DNA from: Pseudorhizobium xiangyangii
Lineage (GTDB): Bacteria > Pseudomonadota > Alphaproteobacteria > Rhizobiales > Rhizobiaceae
DNA length: 64,000 bases
Reading direction: 5' to 3'
Assembly (NCBI RefSeq): GCF_020531965.1
Contig: NZ_JAJAWH010000001.1
Span: forward strand, 1 to 64,000
The position numbers were made by a program, and so were the translations under genes. The notes below the pieces were generated by a model, which searched no databases, was not told where the DNA came from, and saw only the letters and a program-made list of their open reading frames with translations. Positions 9,291 through 20,058 of the stretch are shown one piece after another; position 1 is the stretch's first letter; each line of letters begins with the position of its first letter.

Positions 9291-10157
9291 TCAGGAACGG
9301 GTTGTGGCCGCAAGGCCGGAGAAATCGAAAAGCTTGGTATCGAGGAGATGAGACGGGTTGGCGTGCGCAAGCGCGCGTAGCATCGTATCCTTGCGCCCCG
9401 GCATGCGTGCCTCGATGTCGGCCAACATGGCTTTCATCGCGTTGCGCTGCAGGCCGTCCTGCGAGCCGCAAAGATCGCAGGGGATGATGGGAAACGCCAT
9501 GGCGGAGGCGAACTTCGCAAGGTCGTCTTCGGAGCAATAGGCGAGCGGCCGAAGCAGCATGAGGTCGCCTTCGTCGTTCAGCAGCTTCGCAGGCATTCCC
9601 GCCAGGCGGCCGCCGTGGAAGAAGTTCATGAAGAACGTTTCGAGGATATCCTCCCGGTGGTGGCCGAGAACCAGTGCATCGCAGCCCTCTTCCCGCGCAA
9701 TCCGGTAGAGATTTCCGCGCCGCAGCCGGGAACAGAGGGAGCAATAGGTCCCACCCGCCGGTACCTTTTCCTTCACGATGGAATAGGTGTCGCGGTATTC
9801 AATCCGGTGCTTCACACCGATGGAGGCCAGATATTCCGGCAGTATATGCTTGGGAAAGTTGGGTTGCCCCTGATCGAGGTTGCAGGCGATCAGATCAACC
9901 GGCAGCAGGCCCCGCCACTGCAGATCCATGAGGATCGCCAGCAAGGCATAGGAATCCTTGCCGCTCGACAAACCAATCAGCCAGCGTTTCTGGCCCTTCA
10001 GCATCTGGAAATCTTCGAGAGCCTGACGAACCTGCCGTAGCAACCGCTTCCTCAGCTTGTTGAAGCTGACGGACTGAGGCGCATCCGCAAAAAGCGAAGG
10101 GACCGGCCCCTCGCCCTCCGCATCCAGCCGATCATCGATTGGACCAACCAGTCCCAT
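9291..10157 (-). CDS. ttcA: tRNA 2-thiocytidine(32) synthetase TtcA
   Basis: A 288-residue PP-loop ATPase that thiolates cytidine 32 of some tRNAs using an iron-sulfur cluster. The PP-loop is GLSSGKDS (canonical S-G-G-K-D-S with one Gly to Ser change), the cluster cysteines are in [13 protein letters not shown], and a third Cys pair occurs in PCDLCGSQ. The frame is open upstream to 10301 inside alaS, but ATG 10157 has a clear TTGGAG site and lies 37 bases after the alaS stop, implying an operon with alaS. Confidence 0.95.
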   Translation of the reverse strand: MGLVGPIDDRLDAEGEGPVPSLFADAPQSVSFNKLRKRLLRQVRQALEDFQMLKGQKRWLIGLSSGKDSYALLAILMDLQWRGLLPVDLIACNLDQGQPNFPKHILPEYLASIGVKHRIEYRDTYSIVKEKVPAGGTYCSLCSRLRRGNLYRIAREEGCDALVLGHHREDILETFFMNFFHGGRLAGMPAKLLNDEGDLMLLRPLAYCSEDDLAKFASAMAFPIIPCDLCGSQDGLQRNAMKAMLADIEARMPGRKDTMLRALAHANPSHLLDTKLFDFSGLAATTRS

Positions 10158-10194
10158 TTCTTCTCCAAGCTTGCCCGACTGCCGAGTGCGGGAA

Positions 10195-12858
10195 TCAGGC
10201 ACCCAGTACCGCGGCAACAGCCTCGATTGCTTCTGCCGCCTTCGAACCGTCCGGACCACCGGCCTGCGCCATGTCGGGGCGGCCGCCGCCACCCTTGCCA
10301 CCCAGAGCGACAGAGGCTGTACGGACCAGATCGACCGCGCTGAAACGTTCCGTCAGGTCTGGCGTCACGGCAACCACGGCGCTCGCCTTGCCGTCCGCCG
10401 AAACGCCAACAAGCGTGACGACGCCGGAGCCGAGGCTGGCCTTGCCTTCGTCCGCGAGGCCCTTGAGGTCCTTGGCGTCGATGCCTTCCAGCACCTTGCC
10501 GAGATACTTGATCCCGCCGACTTCCCTGAAGTCGTTTTCGCCCGCTGCTCCGTTTCCACCGCCCATCGCCAGGCGGCGCTTGGCGTCGGCCAGTTCGCGT
10601 TCGAGCTTCCGACGCTCGTCGATCAGTGCTTCGACGCGGGAAACGACCTCAGAGGGCTGTACCTTGAGAGCGGTGGCGAGCGTTTTTACGCGGTCGTCCT
10701 GCTCGGCCAGATAAGCACGCGCTGCTGCACCCGTCACCGCTTCGACGCGCCGCACACCTGCGCCTACAGCGCTTTCGCCCAGCACGCGCACCAGCCCGAT
10801 ATCGCCGGTGGCATTGACGTGGGTTCCGCCGCAGAGCTCGATGGAATACGGCTTGCCGGCCTTCTCACCCTCGATCGCAGTGCCCATCGAAACGACGCGG
10901 ACCTCATCGCCGTACTTCTCGCCAAATAGCGCCATGGCGCCTTCGGCAATAGCGTCATCGACGCTCATCAGCCGGGTCGTGACCAGCGCGTTCTGGAGAA
11001 TGATGGCGTTCGCCATCTCCTCCACCTTCTGCAATTCCTCGACGCTCATCGGCTTGGGATGGGACACATCGAACCGAAGGCGCTCAGGCGCAACGAGCGA
11101 TCCCTTCTGGGCGACGTGCGTGCCCAGGACTTCACGCAGCGCTTCGTGCAGCAGATGGGTGGCGGAATGGTTGGACCGCAGTTGCGAGCGACGGCCGTTG
11201 TCGACGGTCAATGCCACCGGTTCACCGGCCTTGATCGTGCCGGAAACGACCTTGGCGATGTGGACGAACAGGCCCTCGCCTTTCTTCTGGGTGTCGGTCA
11301 CTTCCAGGCGGGCATGGTCGGTCGAAATTACACCGGTGTCGCCCATCTGCCCGCCGGATTCGCCGTAGAACGGCGTCTGGTTCACCACGATCTGCACCTG
11401 CTCGCCAGCGGACGCGGCTTCCACCGACGCGCCATCGCGAACGATCGCCTGGATCACGCCTTCGGCCGTTTCCGTGTCGTAGCCAAGGAACTCGGTGGCG
11501 CCATGCTTCTCCTTGAGCTCGAACCAGACGGTTTCGGTTGCCTTGTCGCCGGAACCGGACCAATGGGCGCGCGCCTCGGCCTTCTGGCGCTGCATGGCGT
11601 CGTTAAAGCCGGTGAGGTCTACACCAATCTCGCGTGCGCGCAGGGCATCCTGCGTGAGGTCGAGCGGGAAACCGTAAGTGTCGTAGAGCTTGAAGGCCGT
11701 CTCGCCATCCAGGCTGTCGCCTTTGGTAAGGTCGGCAGTCGCGTCGGAAAGCAGCGTAAGGCCGCGGTCGAGCGTTTTGCGGAAGCGGGTTTCTTCCAAC
11801 TTCAGCGTTTCGGAAGTCAGCGCTTCGGCCCGCACCAGTTCCGGGTAGGCGCGGCCCATCTCCTGCACGAGCGTCGGCAGCAGCTTCCACATCAGCGGCT
11901 CACGAGCGCCGAGAAGCTCCATGTGGCGCATGGCACGACGCATGATGCGGCGCAGGACATAGCCCCGGCCTTCGTTCGACGGCAGTACGCCGTCGGCGAT
12001 CAGGAAGGCGGAAGAACGAAGATGGTCGGCGATGATGCGGAAGCTTGCCGCCTGGTCGCCTTGCGCCTTGACACCAACAACCTCTTCGGTCGCAGCGATC
12101 AGGTTCCGGAAAAGATCGGTTTCAAAGACACTCTGTACACCCTGCAGGATGCAAGCCATGCGCTCCAGGCCCATGCCGGTGTCGATGGAAGGGCGGGGTA
12201 GCGGCGTACGTTCGCCGGGCGCCGTCTGGTCGAACTGCATGAAGACGAGGTTCCAGAACTCAAGGAACCGGTCGCCATCCTCTTCAGGAGAACCGGGAGG
12301 TCCGCCCCAGACGTGTTCGCCCTGGTCGATGAAGATTTCCGAGCAGGGGCCGCAGGGGCCGGTATCGCCCATCTGCCAAAAGTTGTCCGAGGTCGGAATG
12401 CGGATGATCTTGTCGTCGGAGAACCCCGCGATTTTCTTCCAGAGTTCGGCGGCCTCATCGTCTTCCGCATAAACGGTCACAAGCAGGCGGCCCTTGGGCA
12501 GGTCGAAGCCCTTGGTGACAAGGTCCCACGCAAACTCGATGGCTTGTTCCTTGAAGTAATCGCCGAACGAGAAATTGCCGAGCATTTCGAAGAAGGTCAG
12601 GTGCCGGGCAGTATAGCCGACATTGTCCAGATCGTTGTGCTTGCCGCCGGCGCGAACGCATTTCTGCGAGGACGTCGCCGTCGAATAGGGACGCGATTCA
12701 AGACCCGTGAAAACGTTCTTGAACTGCACCATCCCGGCATTCGTGAACATAAGCGTGGGGTCGTTGCGCGGCACCAGCGGGCTGGAGGACACTACCTCGT
12801 GGCCATTCTTTCGGTAATAGTCGAGGAAGGTCGACCGGATGTCATTCACACCGCTCAT
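10195..12858 (-). CDS. alaS: Alanyl-tRNA synthetase
   Basis: 887 residues, full length for class II AlaRS. The N-terminal aminoacylation domain ([20 protein letters not shown], then the [10 protein letters not shown] motif), the editing domain with zinc/catalytic motifs HSATHLLH and CGGTHV, and a C-terminal DHHA1 domain ending in a glycine-rich segment ([10 protein letters not shown]) are all present. It charges tRNA-Ala and clears Ser/Gly mischarging. It lies downstream of recA, as in many proteobacteria, but a terminator-like hairpin separates the two. ttcA follows after 37 bases. Confidence 0.97.
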   Translation of the reverse strand: MSGVNDIRSTFLDYYRKNGHEVVSSSPLVPRNDPTLMFTNAGMVQFKNVFTGLESRPYSTATSSQKCVRAGGKHNDLDNVGYTARHLTFFEMLGNFSFGDYFKEQAIEFAWDLVTKGFDLPKGRLLVTVYAEDDEAAELWKKIAGFSDDKIIRIPTSDNFWQMGDTGPCGPCSEIFIDQGEHVWGGPPGSPEEDGDRFLEFWNLVFMQFDQTAPGERTPLPRPSIDTGMGLERMACILQGVQSVFETDLFRNLIAATEEVVGVKAQGDQAASFRIIADHLRSSAFLIADGVLPSNEGRGYVLRRIMRRAMRHMELLGAREPLMWKLLPTLVQEMGRAYPELVRAEALTSETLKLEETRFRKTLDRGLTLLSDATADLTKGDSLDGETAFKLYDTYGFPLDLTQDALRAREIGVDLTGFNDAMQRQKAEARAHWSGSGDKATETVWFELKEKHGATEFLGYDTETAEGVIQAIVRDGASVEAASAGEQVQIVVNQTPFYGESGGQMGDTGVISTDHARLEVTDTQKKGEGLFVHIAKVVSGTIKAGEPVALTVDNGRRSQLRSNHSATHLLHEALREVLGTHVAQKGSLVAPERLRFDVSHPKPMSVEELQKVEEMANAIILQNALVTTRLMSVDDAIAEGAMALFGEKYGDEVRVVSMGTAIEGEKAGKPYSIELCGGTHVNATGDIGLVRVLGESAVGAGVRRVEAVTGAAARAYLAEQDDRVKTLATALKVQPSEVVSRVEALIDERRKLERELADAKRRLAMGGGNGAAGENDFREVGGIKYLGKVLEGIDAKDLKGLADEGKASLGSGVVTLVGVSADGKASAVVAVTPDLTERFSAVDLVRTASVALGGKGGGGRPDMAQAGGPDGSKAAEAIEAVAAVLGA

Positions 12859-12914
12859 GCTGGGCCCTTTATTCCGCCCCCCTGAGGCGGCTCGTCACTG
12901 AAAACCATTGGCTT

Positions 12915-12920
12915 TTATAG
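12915..12920 (-). promoter_or_regulatory. Possible -10 element for alaS
   Basis: Read leftward, CTATAA occurs about 57 bases before the alaS ATG, matching the rhizobial -10 preference. Upstream -35 candidates (TGGACA or TTGGCT-like) are not at an ideal distance. The transcript would begin with a short hairpin-forming GC leader (CCGCC/GGCGG) before the start codon. Confidence 0.3.
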
Positions 12921-12942
12921 CCCGCGCCGGAGACTGTCCAGC

Positions 12943-12984
12943 CAAACGAAAACCGGCCGCGCATCTTTGACGATGGCGACCGGT
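12943..12984 (-). terminator. Intrinsic terminator after recA
   Basis: Read leftward, ACCGGTCGC (12976-12984) pairs with GCGGCCGGT (12952-12960) with one G-U pair and is followed by TTTTCGTTT. It lies 30 bases past the recA stop and separates recA transcription from alaS. Confidence 0.65.
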
Positions 12985-13014
12985 ATAAAAGTAAGGGATC
13001 AGGCTTGCAGACGT

Positions 13015-14100
13015 TTACATGTCATCGCCACTATTGTCCTGCGCGTCCGGGCCACCGTTCTGCAGAAGCCGGTCGGCTATGAGGCCGGCATTCTGCCGCA
13101 ACGACAACTCGATCTCTCGCGCCAGCTCCGGGTTTTCGCGCAGGAAGGTCTTGGCGTTCTCGCGGCCCTGTCCGAGACGCTGGCTGTTGTAGGAGAACCA
13201 GGCGCCGGCTTTCTCGACAATGCCGGCTTTCACGCCGAGGTCGACCAGCTCGCCGGTCTTCGACACGCCCTCGCCATACATGATGTCGAATTCGACCTGC
13301 TTGAAGGGGGGCGCCATCTTGTTCTTGACGACCTTGACGCGCGTCTGGTTGCCGACAACCTCCTCGCGCTCCTTGACCGCACCGATCCGGCGGATGTCGA
13401 GGCGGACGGACGCATAGAACTTCAACGCATTGCCACCGGTCGTCGTTTCCGGAGACCCGAACATCACGCCGATCTTCATGCGGATCTGGTTGATGAAGAC
13501 GACCATAGTCTTCGACTTGGAGATCGACGCGGTCAGCTTGCGCAGTGCCTGGCTCATCAGACGAGCCTGCAGGCCCGGCAGGCTGTCGCCCATCTCGCCT
13601 TCGATTTCCGCACGCGGCGTCAGCGCCGCAACCGAATCGATGACGAGAACGTCGATCGCGCCGGAACGAACCAGCGTGTCGGTGATTTCAAGCGCCTGCT
13701 CGCCCGTGTCCGGCTGCGAGATCAGCAGGTTCTCAAGATCAACGCCCAGCTTGCGGGCATAGACCGGATCGAGGGCATGCTCGGCGTCCACGAAGGCGCA
13801 AATGCCGCCCTTTTTCTGGGCTTCCGCGATCGTCTGCAGCGCAAGCGTCGTCTTACCCGAGCTTTCGGGGCCGTAAATCTCGATAATTCGTCCCTTCGGC
13901 AGCCCGCCGATGCCAAGCGCGATATCGAGGCCGAGAGAGCCGGTGGATACCGTCTCGATCTCGACCACGTTCTCGTTTGAGCCGAGCTTCATGATCGACC
14001 CCTTGCCGAAGGATCGCTCTATCTGCGACAGTGCTGCCTCCAGCGCCTTGCTCTTATCCACTGTTTTGTCCTCTACAAGCCGCAAAGAATTTTGTGCCAT
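13015..14100 (-). CDS. recA: Recombinase RecA
   Basis: 361 residues, full-length RecA: ATP-dependent strand exchange filament and co-protease for LexA cleavage. Walker A GPESSGKT is near residue 72, and the C-terminus is acidic (ending DNSGDDM). ATG 14100 is preceded by AAAGGTGG; the open frame extending to 14196 runs through the promoter and is not coding. The promoter region carries a rhizobial SOS operator at 14160-14174, so induction by DNA damage through LexA is expected. A terminator-like hairpin follows the gene. Confidence 0.98.
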   Translation of the reverse strand: MAQNSLRLVEDKTVDKSKALEAALSQIERSFGKGSIMKLGSNENVVEIETVSTGSLGLDIALGIGGLPKGRIIEIYGPESSGKTTLALQTIAEAQKKGGICAFVDAEHALDPVYARKLGVDLENLLISQPDTGEQALEITDTLVRSGAIDVLVIDSVAALTPRAEIEGEMGDSLPGLQARLMSQALRKLTASISKSKTMVVFINQIRMKIGVMFGSPETTTGGNALKFYASVRLDIRRIGAVKEREEVVGNQTRVKVVKNKMAPPFKQVEFDIMYGEGVSKTGELVDLGVKAGIVEKAGAWFSYNSQRLGQGRENAKTFLRENPELAREIELSLRQNAGLIADRLLQNGGPDAQDNSGDDM

Positions 14101-14159
14101 CTGATCCACCTTTAGGTTATTGACGCCGCGCAGGCAACGAAGCAGCCGATAAAGATCAT

Positions 14160-14174
14160 GTACACGTTTTGTTC
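14160..14174 (-). promoter_or_regulatory. SOS (LexA) operator of recA
   Basis: On the recA strand the sequence is GAAC-AAAACGT-GTAC, an exact GAAC-N7-GTAC, the operator established by mutation for the Rhizobium etli recA gene. It also satisfies the earlier TTG-N11-CAA description when extended to 14184. It lies about 60 bases upstream of the recA ATG, and just downstream of TTGACT (14191-14196), a good -35 candidate, so LexA bound here would cover the -10/start region. Confidence 0.8.
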
Positions 14175-14190
14175 TACTATTGCAAGACCA

Positions 14191-14196
14191 AGTCAA
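14191..14196 (-). promoter_or_regulatory. Probable -35 element of recA
   Basis: TTGACT on the recA strand, matching the -35 consensus in five of six bases. The -10 would fall 16-18 bases further, within the SOS operator, but its sequence (AACAAA/GAACAA) is poor, as often seen for regulated promoters. Confidence 0.45.
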
Positions 14197-14342
14197 GCCA
14201 TTGGTATTATGACGTATTCAAGGACGTGTTCTTTTCATGTTCCGGATGCGGCGTATCCGGACGCCTTGGAAGGCGATAGGCAATGGGATCGGTCCCGTTC
14301 CGGTCGAATCGCGACCTTCTTCTCGACGTGTCCGGTCCTGTC

Positions 14343-15287
14343 ATGAGCCACCGGATTGTCGTGCTTGGCGGCGCCCATCTGGATCGCCGCGGACGGATCG
14401 CCGGCGAAACCGCTCCCGGTGCCAGCAACCCCGGCTCCTGGCAGGAGGATGTCGGCGGCGGCGCCTTCAACGTCGCCCGCAATCTGGCGCGTCTGGGCCA
14501 TGACGTACAGATGATTTCGCCGCGCGGCGGTGATGCGGCTGGGGAGAAAGTAACGGCGGCGGCGCTTGCAGCCGGGATCGAGGACACACCTTTCGTATTC
14601 CTCGATCGCGCAACGCCGAGCTATACGGCGATCCTCGAACGGGACGGTAATCTGATGATTGCGCTGGCCGACATGGATCTCTACCGCCTGTTCACGCCTC
14701 GCCGCCTGCGCACCCGCTCGCTGCGTGACGCCATCGCCCGGGTGGATCTCATCATCTGCGATGCCAATCTTCCGTCCGAGACGTTGAGCGCCCTTGCGGC
14801 GTTGGCACGCGAAAAGAACCTGCCCATCGCCGGTATTGCCATCTCGCCGGCAAAGGTGGTTCATTTCGAAAACTGCCTGCCGGACCTGACCTATCTGTTC
14901 ATGAATGCCGCCGAGGCGACCGCGCTTGCCGGTCGTCGCGCCCTACATGCCGGCGAATGGCCGGAACTGCTGCGCATCCGGGGCCTGAGAGGCGGCGTCG
15001 TAACAAGGGGTGGCGACGAGCTGGCCGCCTTCTCCGATGCTGGGAGCTTTACGGTTCATCCCCCCGCCACCCCGGAGATCGCCGATGTCACGGGAGCGGG
15101 CGACGCACTGGCCGCAGGTACACTGGATGCGCTTCTGAGCGGCCGGCCGCTCGCGCAATCCCTGCGATTCGGCATCGCCGCATCGCGGATCACGCTCGCC
15201 TCGCCGCATGCAGTTGCACCTGAATTCAACCGCGACCTTTTGCGGCGTGAAGCCGCGCTTGTGGCAAACCCTGAAACAGTATCCTAA
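14343..15287 (+). CDS. psuK: PfkB-family kinase, probable pseudouridine kinase
   Basis: A 314-residue ribokinase-like sugar kinase. The N-terminal GGAHLDRRG segment, the GGGAFNVARNLARLG motif near residue 40, and the C-terminal PfkB signature VTGAGDALAAGTLDALL with the catalytic Asp are present. The adjacent gene psuG encodes the glycosidase for pseudouridine 5'-phosphate, so the kinase most likely phosphorylates pseudouridine from RNA turnover. ATG 14343 is chosen over an upstream open frame to 14283. psuG begins 23 bases after its stop. Confidence 0.88.
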   Translation: MSHRIVVLGGAHLDRRGRIAGETAPGASNPGSWQEDVGGGAFNVARNLARLGHDVQMISPRGGDAAGEKVTAAALAAGIEDTPFVFLDRATPSYTAILERDGNLMIALADMDLYRLFTPRRLRTRSLRDAIARVDLIICDANLPSETLSALAALAREKNLPIAGIAISPAKVVHFENCLPDLTYLFMNAAEATALAGRRALHAGEWPELLRIRGLRGGVVTRGGDELAAFSDAGSFTVHPPATPEIADVTGAGDALAAGTLDALLSGRPLAQSLRFGIAASRITLASPHAVAPEFNRDLLRREAALVANPETVS

Positions 15288-15310
15288 GACCGTTGTTGGA
15301 GATCCTCACC

Positions 15311-16234
15311 ATGAACCAGTCCGCCCCTGCCCTTCCGATCGTCTATTCCCAGGAAGTCGCGGCTGCCCGCAAGAAGGGCCTCCCGCTGGTCGCACTGGAA
15401 TCCACCATCATCACGCATGGCATGCCCTATCCCGGCAACCTCGAAATGGCGCGAAGCGTGGAGGCCATCATCCGCAACGGCGGAGCCGTGCCCGCCACGA
15501 TCGCGGTCATCCGCGGCACGCTTCATGTCGGGCTTGAGGAACAGGAACTGGAAGAACTGGCACAGGCCAAGGACGTCATGAAATTGTCCCGTGCCGACCT
15601 TGCCTTTGCCGTTGCGCTCGGGCGCACCGGCGCCACGACGGTCGCGGCAACGATGATCGCCGCAGCACTCGCCGGCATCCGCGTCTTTGCAACAGGCGGT
15701 ATCGGCGGCGTCCACCGGGGCGCGGAAACAAGCTTCGACATCTCCGCCGATCTGGAAGAGCTTGCGAAGACGGACGTTATCGTCGTCTGCGCCGGCGCCA
15801 AGGCGATCCTCGATGTCCCGAAGACACTGGAAGTGCTCGAGACGCGCGGCGTACCCGTCGTCACCTACGGTTCAGATGAATTCCCAGCCTTCTGGTCGCG
15901 CGCATCCGGCCTGCCGAGCCCGCTGCGGATCAACGACGCACAGGGGATTGCAGCCTTCCAGCAGTCCCGGCGCGCGCTTGGCATCGAAGGCGGCATACTG
16001 GTGGCCAACCCGGTTCCGGCAGCGGATGAAATTCCGCGCGCGGAAATGGAAACCTTCATCCAGACGGCACTGAGTGCGGCTGATAAACAGGCAATCGTCG
16101 CCAAGGCGGTCACGCCGTTCCTGCTCGATCACATCTTCCACCAGACGTCCGGTCGAAGCCTGAAGACGAATATCGCACTCGTCGAGAACAACGCGCGCCT
16201 GGCCACCGAGATCGCTGTCGCGCTGGCAGCGTGA
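15311..16234 (+). CDS. psuG: Pseudouridine-5'-phosphate glycosidase
   Basis: A 307-residue member of the IndA/PsuG family, which cleaves the C-C glycosidic bond of pseudouridine 5'-phosphate to uracil and ribose 5-phosphate, using Mn2+. Family hallmarks: ALESTIITHGMPYPGNL near the N-terminus, then ATIAVI and GLEEQELE, and the GGIGGVHRGAE segment. ATG 15311 follows TTGGAG. It pairs with psuK, a two-step route for recovering pseudouridine, and a DMT transporter follows after 43 bases. Confidence 0.95.
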   Translation: MNQSAPALPIVYSQEVAAARKKGLPLVALESTIITHGMPYPGNLEMARSVEAIIRNGGAVPATIAVIRGTLHVGLEEQELEELAQAKDVMKLSRADLAFAVALGRTGATTVAATMIAAALAGIRVFATGGIGGVHRGAETSFDISADLEELAKTDVIVVCAGAKAILDVPKTLEVLETRGVPVVTYGSDEFPAFWSRASGLPSPLRINDAQGIAAFQQSRRALGIEGGILVANPVPAADEIPRAEMETFIQTALSAADKQAIVAKAVTPFLLDHIFHQTSGRSLKTNIALVENNARLATEIAVALAA

Positions 16235-16277
16235 TCCGGCGCCAGCCGAAATACCCCCTGACCGCCGGAGCCTCACC

Positions 16278-17168
16278 GTGACGTCCATATCGAATGCCGC
16301 TCGCGCGCCAGAGCAACGCGCAGCCCTTGCATGCCTCGTCCTCGGCGGCATCGCCATTGGCGCCTCTCCGATCTTCGTCAGGCTCTCGGAGGTCGGACCG
16401 ATCTCGACGGGGTTCTGGCGGCTGGCACTGGCACTGATCCCGCTTTCGATCTGGAGTATCGTCAGCAGCCGCAAGGACGAGGTCGGGCCGGTCGGCCTGC
16501 GCGACTATCTTCTCCTCATCCTGCCGGGACTGACACTCGCGGTCGATCTCGTCGCCTGGCATATCTCCCTGCACATGACGTCTGTCGCCAACGCTACCCT
16601 CTTGGCAAACCTGGCGCCGGTCTTCGTCACACTCATCGGCTGGTTCCTGTTCAAGACGGTGGTGTCGCGCATTTTCCTGCTGGGGCTCGGGTTGGCGATC
16701 GCCGGCGTCGTCACCTTGAAGGGCGGCCCTGCAGCGCTGGCCGATGGCCACCTGACAGGAGATGCGATTGCCGTTCTCGCGGCCGCCTTCTACGCCTGCT
16801 ATATCCTGGCGATAGGACGCTTGCGGAGCCGCTTCGGCACCAACCGCATCATGATCTGGAGCTCTGCGTCGGCAGCGCTCTCCATTCTTCCCTTCGCTCT
16901 CTATTTTGAAGGCAACATTCTGCCCTTCAGTCTTTACGGCTGGGCAATCGTTGCTGGCCTTGCGTTCATAAGCCATGCGGGAGGACAGGTGGCGATCACC
17001 TATGCGCTGGCCTATTTGCCAGCAGCCTTCTCGTCGCTCACCTTGCTGCTGCAGCCGGTCGTCGCTGCCATCCTCGCCTGGTGGATACTGGCCGAAGCCG
17101 TCACACCTCTTCAGGCAACGGGCGGGATCATCGTTCTGATCGGCATCCTCGTCGCCCGTCGCGGCTGA
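16278..17168 (+). CDS. EamA/DMT-family transporter
   Basis: A 296-residue inner-membrane protein with about ten hydrophobic segments and two EamA repeats; GGIAIGASPIFVRLSEVGP near the N-terminus and the proline/glutamate region LAEAVTPLQATGG near the end of the second repeat are typical. Members move metabolites such as amino acids or nucleobases; the substrate is unknown. The start is GTG 16278 with GGAG upstream. Its short distance from psuG allows cotranscription, which makes a pyrimidine-related substrate possible but unproven. Confidence 0.85.
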   Translation: MTSISNAARAPEQRAALACLVLGGIAIGASPIFVRLSEVGPISTGFWRLALALIPLSIWSIVSSRKDEVGPVGLRDYLLLILPGLTLAVDLVAWHISLHMTSVANATLLANLAPVFVTLIGWFLFKTVVSRIFLLGLGLAIAGVVTLKGGPAALADGHLTGDAIAVLAAAFYACYILAIGRLRSRFGTNRIMIWSSASAALSILPFALYFEGNILPFSLYGWAIVAGLAFISHAGGQVAITYALAYLPAAFSSLTLLLQPVVAAILAWWILAEAVTPLQATGGIIVLIGILVARRG

Positions 17169-17193
17169 ATAGCCGCGATACCCAGGATCAGCG

Positions 17194-17231
17194 CATAGAC
17201 CCGAAAACCGGAGTTGGTTTTCGGGTCTATG
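17194..17231. terminator. Long perfect hairpin between DMT gene and cckA
   Basis: CATAGACCCGAAAACC and its exact complement form a 16-base-pair stem around GGAGTT. It lies between the convergent stops of the transporter (17168) and cckA (17238). There is only a weak T-rich tail on the right (GAAATTTTA), so it may act as a bidirectional stop for transcription or as a dispersed palindromic element. Confidence 0.5.
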
Positions 17232-17237
17232 GAAATT

Positions 17238-19838
17238 TTAGCTGTCCAGCATTTCACGGACTGCGACCGCCAGTTGCTTCAGCGAGAATGGCTTCGGCAG
17301 GAAGCCGAACTTCGCGTCAGCGGGCAGGTTACGGGCAAATGCGTCCTCGGCGTAACCCGATACAAAGATGAACTTCATGTCCGGGTAGATCTTGCGCAAC
17401 TCACCGAGCAGCGTCGGCCCATCCATCTCCGGCATCACTACGTCGGAGACGACAATATCAACCTTGCCTTCGAGCTCTTCCATGATTTCGAGCGCTTCGG
17501 TGCCCGAACCGGCTTCATGGACAGTATATCCCCGCGTTTCCAGCATTCGCTTGCCGCCACGACGCACCGCTTCCTCATCCTCGACGAGAAGCACGACAGC
17601 AGAATTGCCGGTGAGATCCAGCGGCTCGCCAGCGGGCGCGGCCGACGCATTCGGTACGGGTGCAGCCCCTAGAGCGGCAACCTGCCCTTCCGGGACGATC
17701 ACGATTTCAGGAATATGGCGAGGCAGGAAGAGGCGGAAGCTCGTTCCGCGCCCCATCTCCGATTCAGGATAGATGTATCCGCCCGACTGCTTGACGATAC
17801 CGTAGACCATGGAAAGGCCAAGCCCTGTCCCCTTGCCCACTTCCTTCGTCGTGAAGAAGGGCTCGAAGATCTTGTCCATGATCTCCGGCGGAATGCCCGT
17901 GCCGCTGTCGGAAACCTCGACCATGACGAAATCCTCGGCTGGAAGGTCCGCTTGCGGGAAGTTCGCCGTCTCTGCCGCGGTCACATTGCGGGTCTTCAGG
18001 AGGATAGCGCCGCCGTCCGGCATTGCATCGCGTGCGTTGACGCAGAGATTGATCAAGACCTGTTCGAACTGCGAAAGATCGGTACGGACCGGCCAGAGAT
18101 CACGGCCGTAGTCGACCTCGAGCTTGACGTTCGTGCCGGAAATCAGCCGGTCCACGAGCATGCGCAGGTCGCCGACGACATCCGTCAGGTTGAGAACCGC
18201 CGGCCGCATCGTCTGCTTGCGCGAGAAGGCCAGCAACTGGCGCACCAGCACTGCTGCGCGATTGGCGTTCCGCTTGATCTCCATGAGATCGGCAAAGCTG
18301 GCATCAGATGGCCGCGCCTGCAACAGAAGGTGGTCGGACGATAGAAGGATCGCCGTCAGCACGTTGTTGAAGTCGTGCGCGATCCCGCCTGCCAGGGTGC
18401 CGACCGCATTCATCTTCTGGGTCTGCGCCATCTGCGTCTCGAGCGCCTTCTGCTCGGTCGTCTCCACGGCATAAACGATCGCGACCTCTTCGGGTGCCTC
18501 GTCGCTCTCGTCGATCACGGCATTGACGTAGAAGCGGACGTAACGGCCCTCATCGCCGGGATGACGGGAATCGATCGGGGCGATATCGCCCTGCCTGTCC
18601 TTGGCGGCCGCCAGCGCATCCATCAGTTGCTGCCGCGCACCCTCGTGGACGATCGCGTCGAGATGCGCTCCCCCATCGACATCGTCACGCGAGACCACGC
18701 CCGCGAACACGCGCAGGAACGGCGCGTTGATACGCAGAATCTTGCCGTTGCCGTCTACGGACGCAATGGCCATCGGCGTGTTGTTGAAGAACCTCGTGAA
18801 ACGCATCGCCGAGGCCGATTGGTCCCCTTCGGCACCCATCTGGCGACCAAGCACGATCGTCCGGCTCTCACCGGGTGCACCGTCACGCATGGAGGTAACC
18901 GAATGGATCAGCCTAGCCGGCAGGCTCTGACCATTGGCCCGGCGAAGATCGAGATCGAGCGTCTCCGTGCGCTGTAGACCCGGCGCAGCCTGCACAGACT
19001 GGATCAAGGCCATGCCTTCGCCCGCGACCAGATCGGAAATGCTGAGCGACCGCGGGACGAACTTCGTCAGGTCGATGCCGAGCCACTCTGCGAGCGTCGC
19101 GTTGATATAAAAGACCTCTCCCTTGCGCCCGGCCGAGAAGAAGCCCGCAGGCGCGTGGTCCAGATAGTCGATGGCGTTCTGCAATTCCCGGAAAAAACGC
19201 TCCTGGTCGTCGCGCTCGGGTGTAATGTCGGTGATCTGCCAGATGTCGAACCGGTCCGACTTGCTCTCGCCGCTGCGGAAGATCCGAGCCTTCAGCCGAT
19301 ACCAGTGCGCACCGGAGCCGCTGCCGGTCGCACGCCCGAGCGGCTGCGGCAGCCGGAATTCCTCATGACCTTCGCGTTCTTCGCGCAAGCCGTTTGTGAG
19401 CCGGTAGAGAGCTTCGCTGGATTCGCGGTTGCGCGCCAGAAGCGGCTCCAGCGACTGGACGTTCGTGGTTTTGGCAGCGCCGGTCAGCCTCCCGTAGGCG
19501 GCGTTGGCATAGACGATGCGTCCCTTGGCATCCGTTACCAGAATTCCATCCGGATGGTTGGCAAGGAAACCCCGCGACAGAACATCCGAACGGGACTGCG
19601 GCATGACCTCCACGAAGCCGATGACCGAGGAGACGAGGAAAAATATCCCGACCATTGCCAGGATACCCAGGATCCCGAGCACGATCTCGTTGTCCAGCGC
19701 ATGCTGGAAAAACACGAATCCCACGGCGACGCCAATAAGCACAAGGGCAAGCAGAAGAATCCGGATGACCGTTCCACTGCGCCCACTACGCTCGACCAGT
19801 GGCGCTTCGTAGTTGCCGCTCTGCTGCAACTTCGTCAT
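17238..19838 (-). CDS. cckA: Hybrid histidine kinase CckA (cell-cycle regulator)
   Basis: 866 residues. Two membrane segments (about 24-45 and 52-75), PAS-like sensing regions (about 85-210, 215-330, 340-465), a dimerisation/phosphoacceptor helix with [13 protein letters not shown] (His488), an ATPase domain with the N box [11 protein letters not shown] and G boxes SGTGIP and GKGTGLGL, and a C-terminal receiver with the phosphoacceptor Asp799 in VVSDVVMP. CckA sends phosphate through ChpT to CtrA and CpdR to control replication and polarity, and is essential in Rhizobiales. ATG 19838 has GAGGGG ahead; TTG 19841 is less likely. Confidence 0.95.
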   Translation of the reverse strand: MTKLQQSGNYEAPLVERSGRSGTVIRILLLALVLIGVAVGFVFFQHALDNEIVLGILGILAMVGIFFLVSSVIGFVEVMPQSRSDVLSRGFLANHPDGILVTDAKGRIVYANAAYGRLTGAAKTTNVQSLEPLLARNRESSEALYRLTNGLREEREGHEEFRLPQPLGRATGSGSGAHWYRLKARIFRSGESKSDRFDIWQITDITPERDDQERFFRELQNAIDYLDHAPAGFFSAGRKGEVFYINATLAEWLGIDLTKFVPRSLSISDLVAGEGMALIQSVQAAPGLQRTETLDLDLRRANGQSLPARLIHSVTSMRDGAPGESRTIVLGRQMGAEGDQSASAMRFTRFFNNTPMAIASVDGNGKILRINAPFLRVFAGVVSRDDVDGGAHLDAIVHEGARQQLMDALAAAKDRQGDIAPIDSRHPGDEGRYVRFYVNAVIDESDEAPEEVAIVYAVETTEQKALETQMAQTQKMNAVGTLAGGIAHDFNNVLTAILLSSDHLLLQARPSDASFADLMEIKRNANRAAVLVRQLLAFSRKQTMRPAVLNLTDVVGDLRMLVDRLISGTNVKLEVDYGRDLWPVRTDLSQFEQVLINLCVNARDAMPDGGAILLKTRNVTAAETANFPQADLPAEDFVMVEVSDSGTGIPPEIMDKIFEPFFTTKEVGKGTGLGLSMVYGIVKQSGGYIYPESEMGRGTSFRLFLPRHIPEIVIVPEGQVAALGAAPVPNASAAPAGEPLDLTGNSAVVLLVEDEEAVRRGGKRMLETRGYTVHEAGSGTEALEIMEELEGKVDIVVSDVVMPEMDGPTLLGELRKIYPDMKFIFVSGYAEDAFARNLPADAKFGFLPKPFSLKQLAVAVREMLDS

Positions 19839-20058
19839 CAACCCCTCACACTTCGGTTGTGCGTCAAGGCACCTACCTGAAATTTGCCGGCAAAGCGCCG
19901 CGATTCTCTCTTAGCAAGTTGCGAATGAAGCCAAAAGCGCGCAAGCGCAGAAAAGCTGGGATAGAGCGACAGGCGTTACCGGGTATTAGCGCCCACACTT
20001 GCCACTCTGCTAAAAAAGTCGTCACTATCTACCTACATATAGTCAAGGAGTACGAGCG

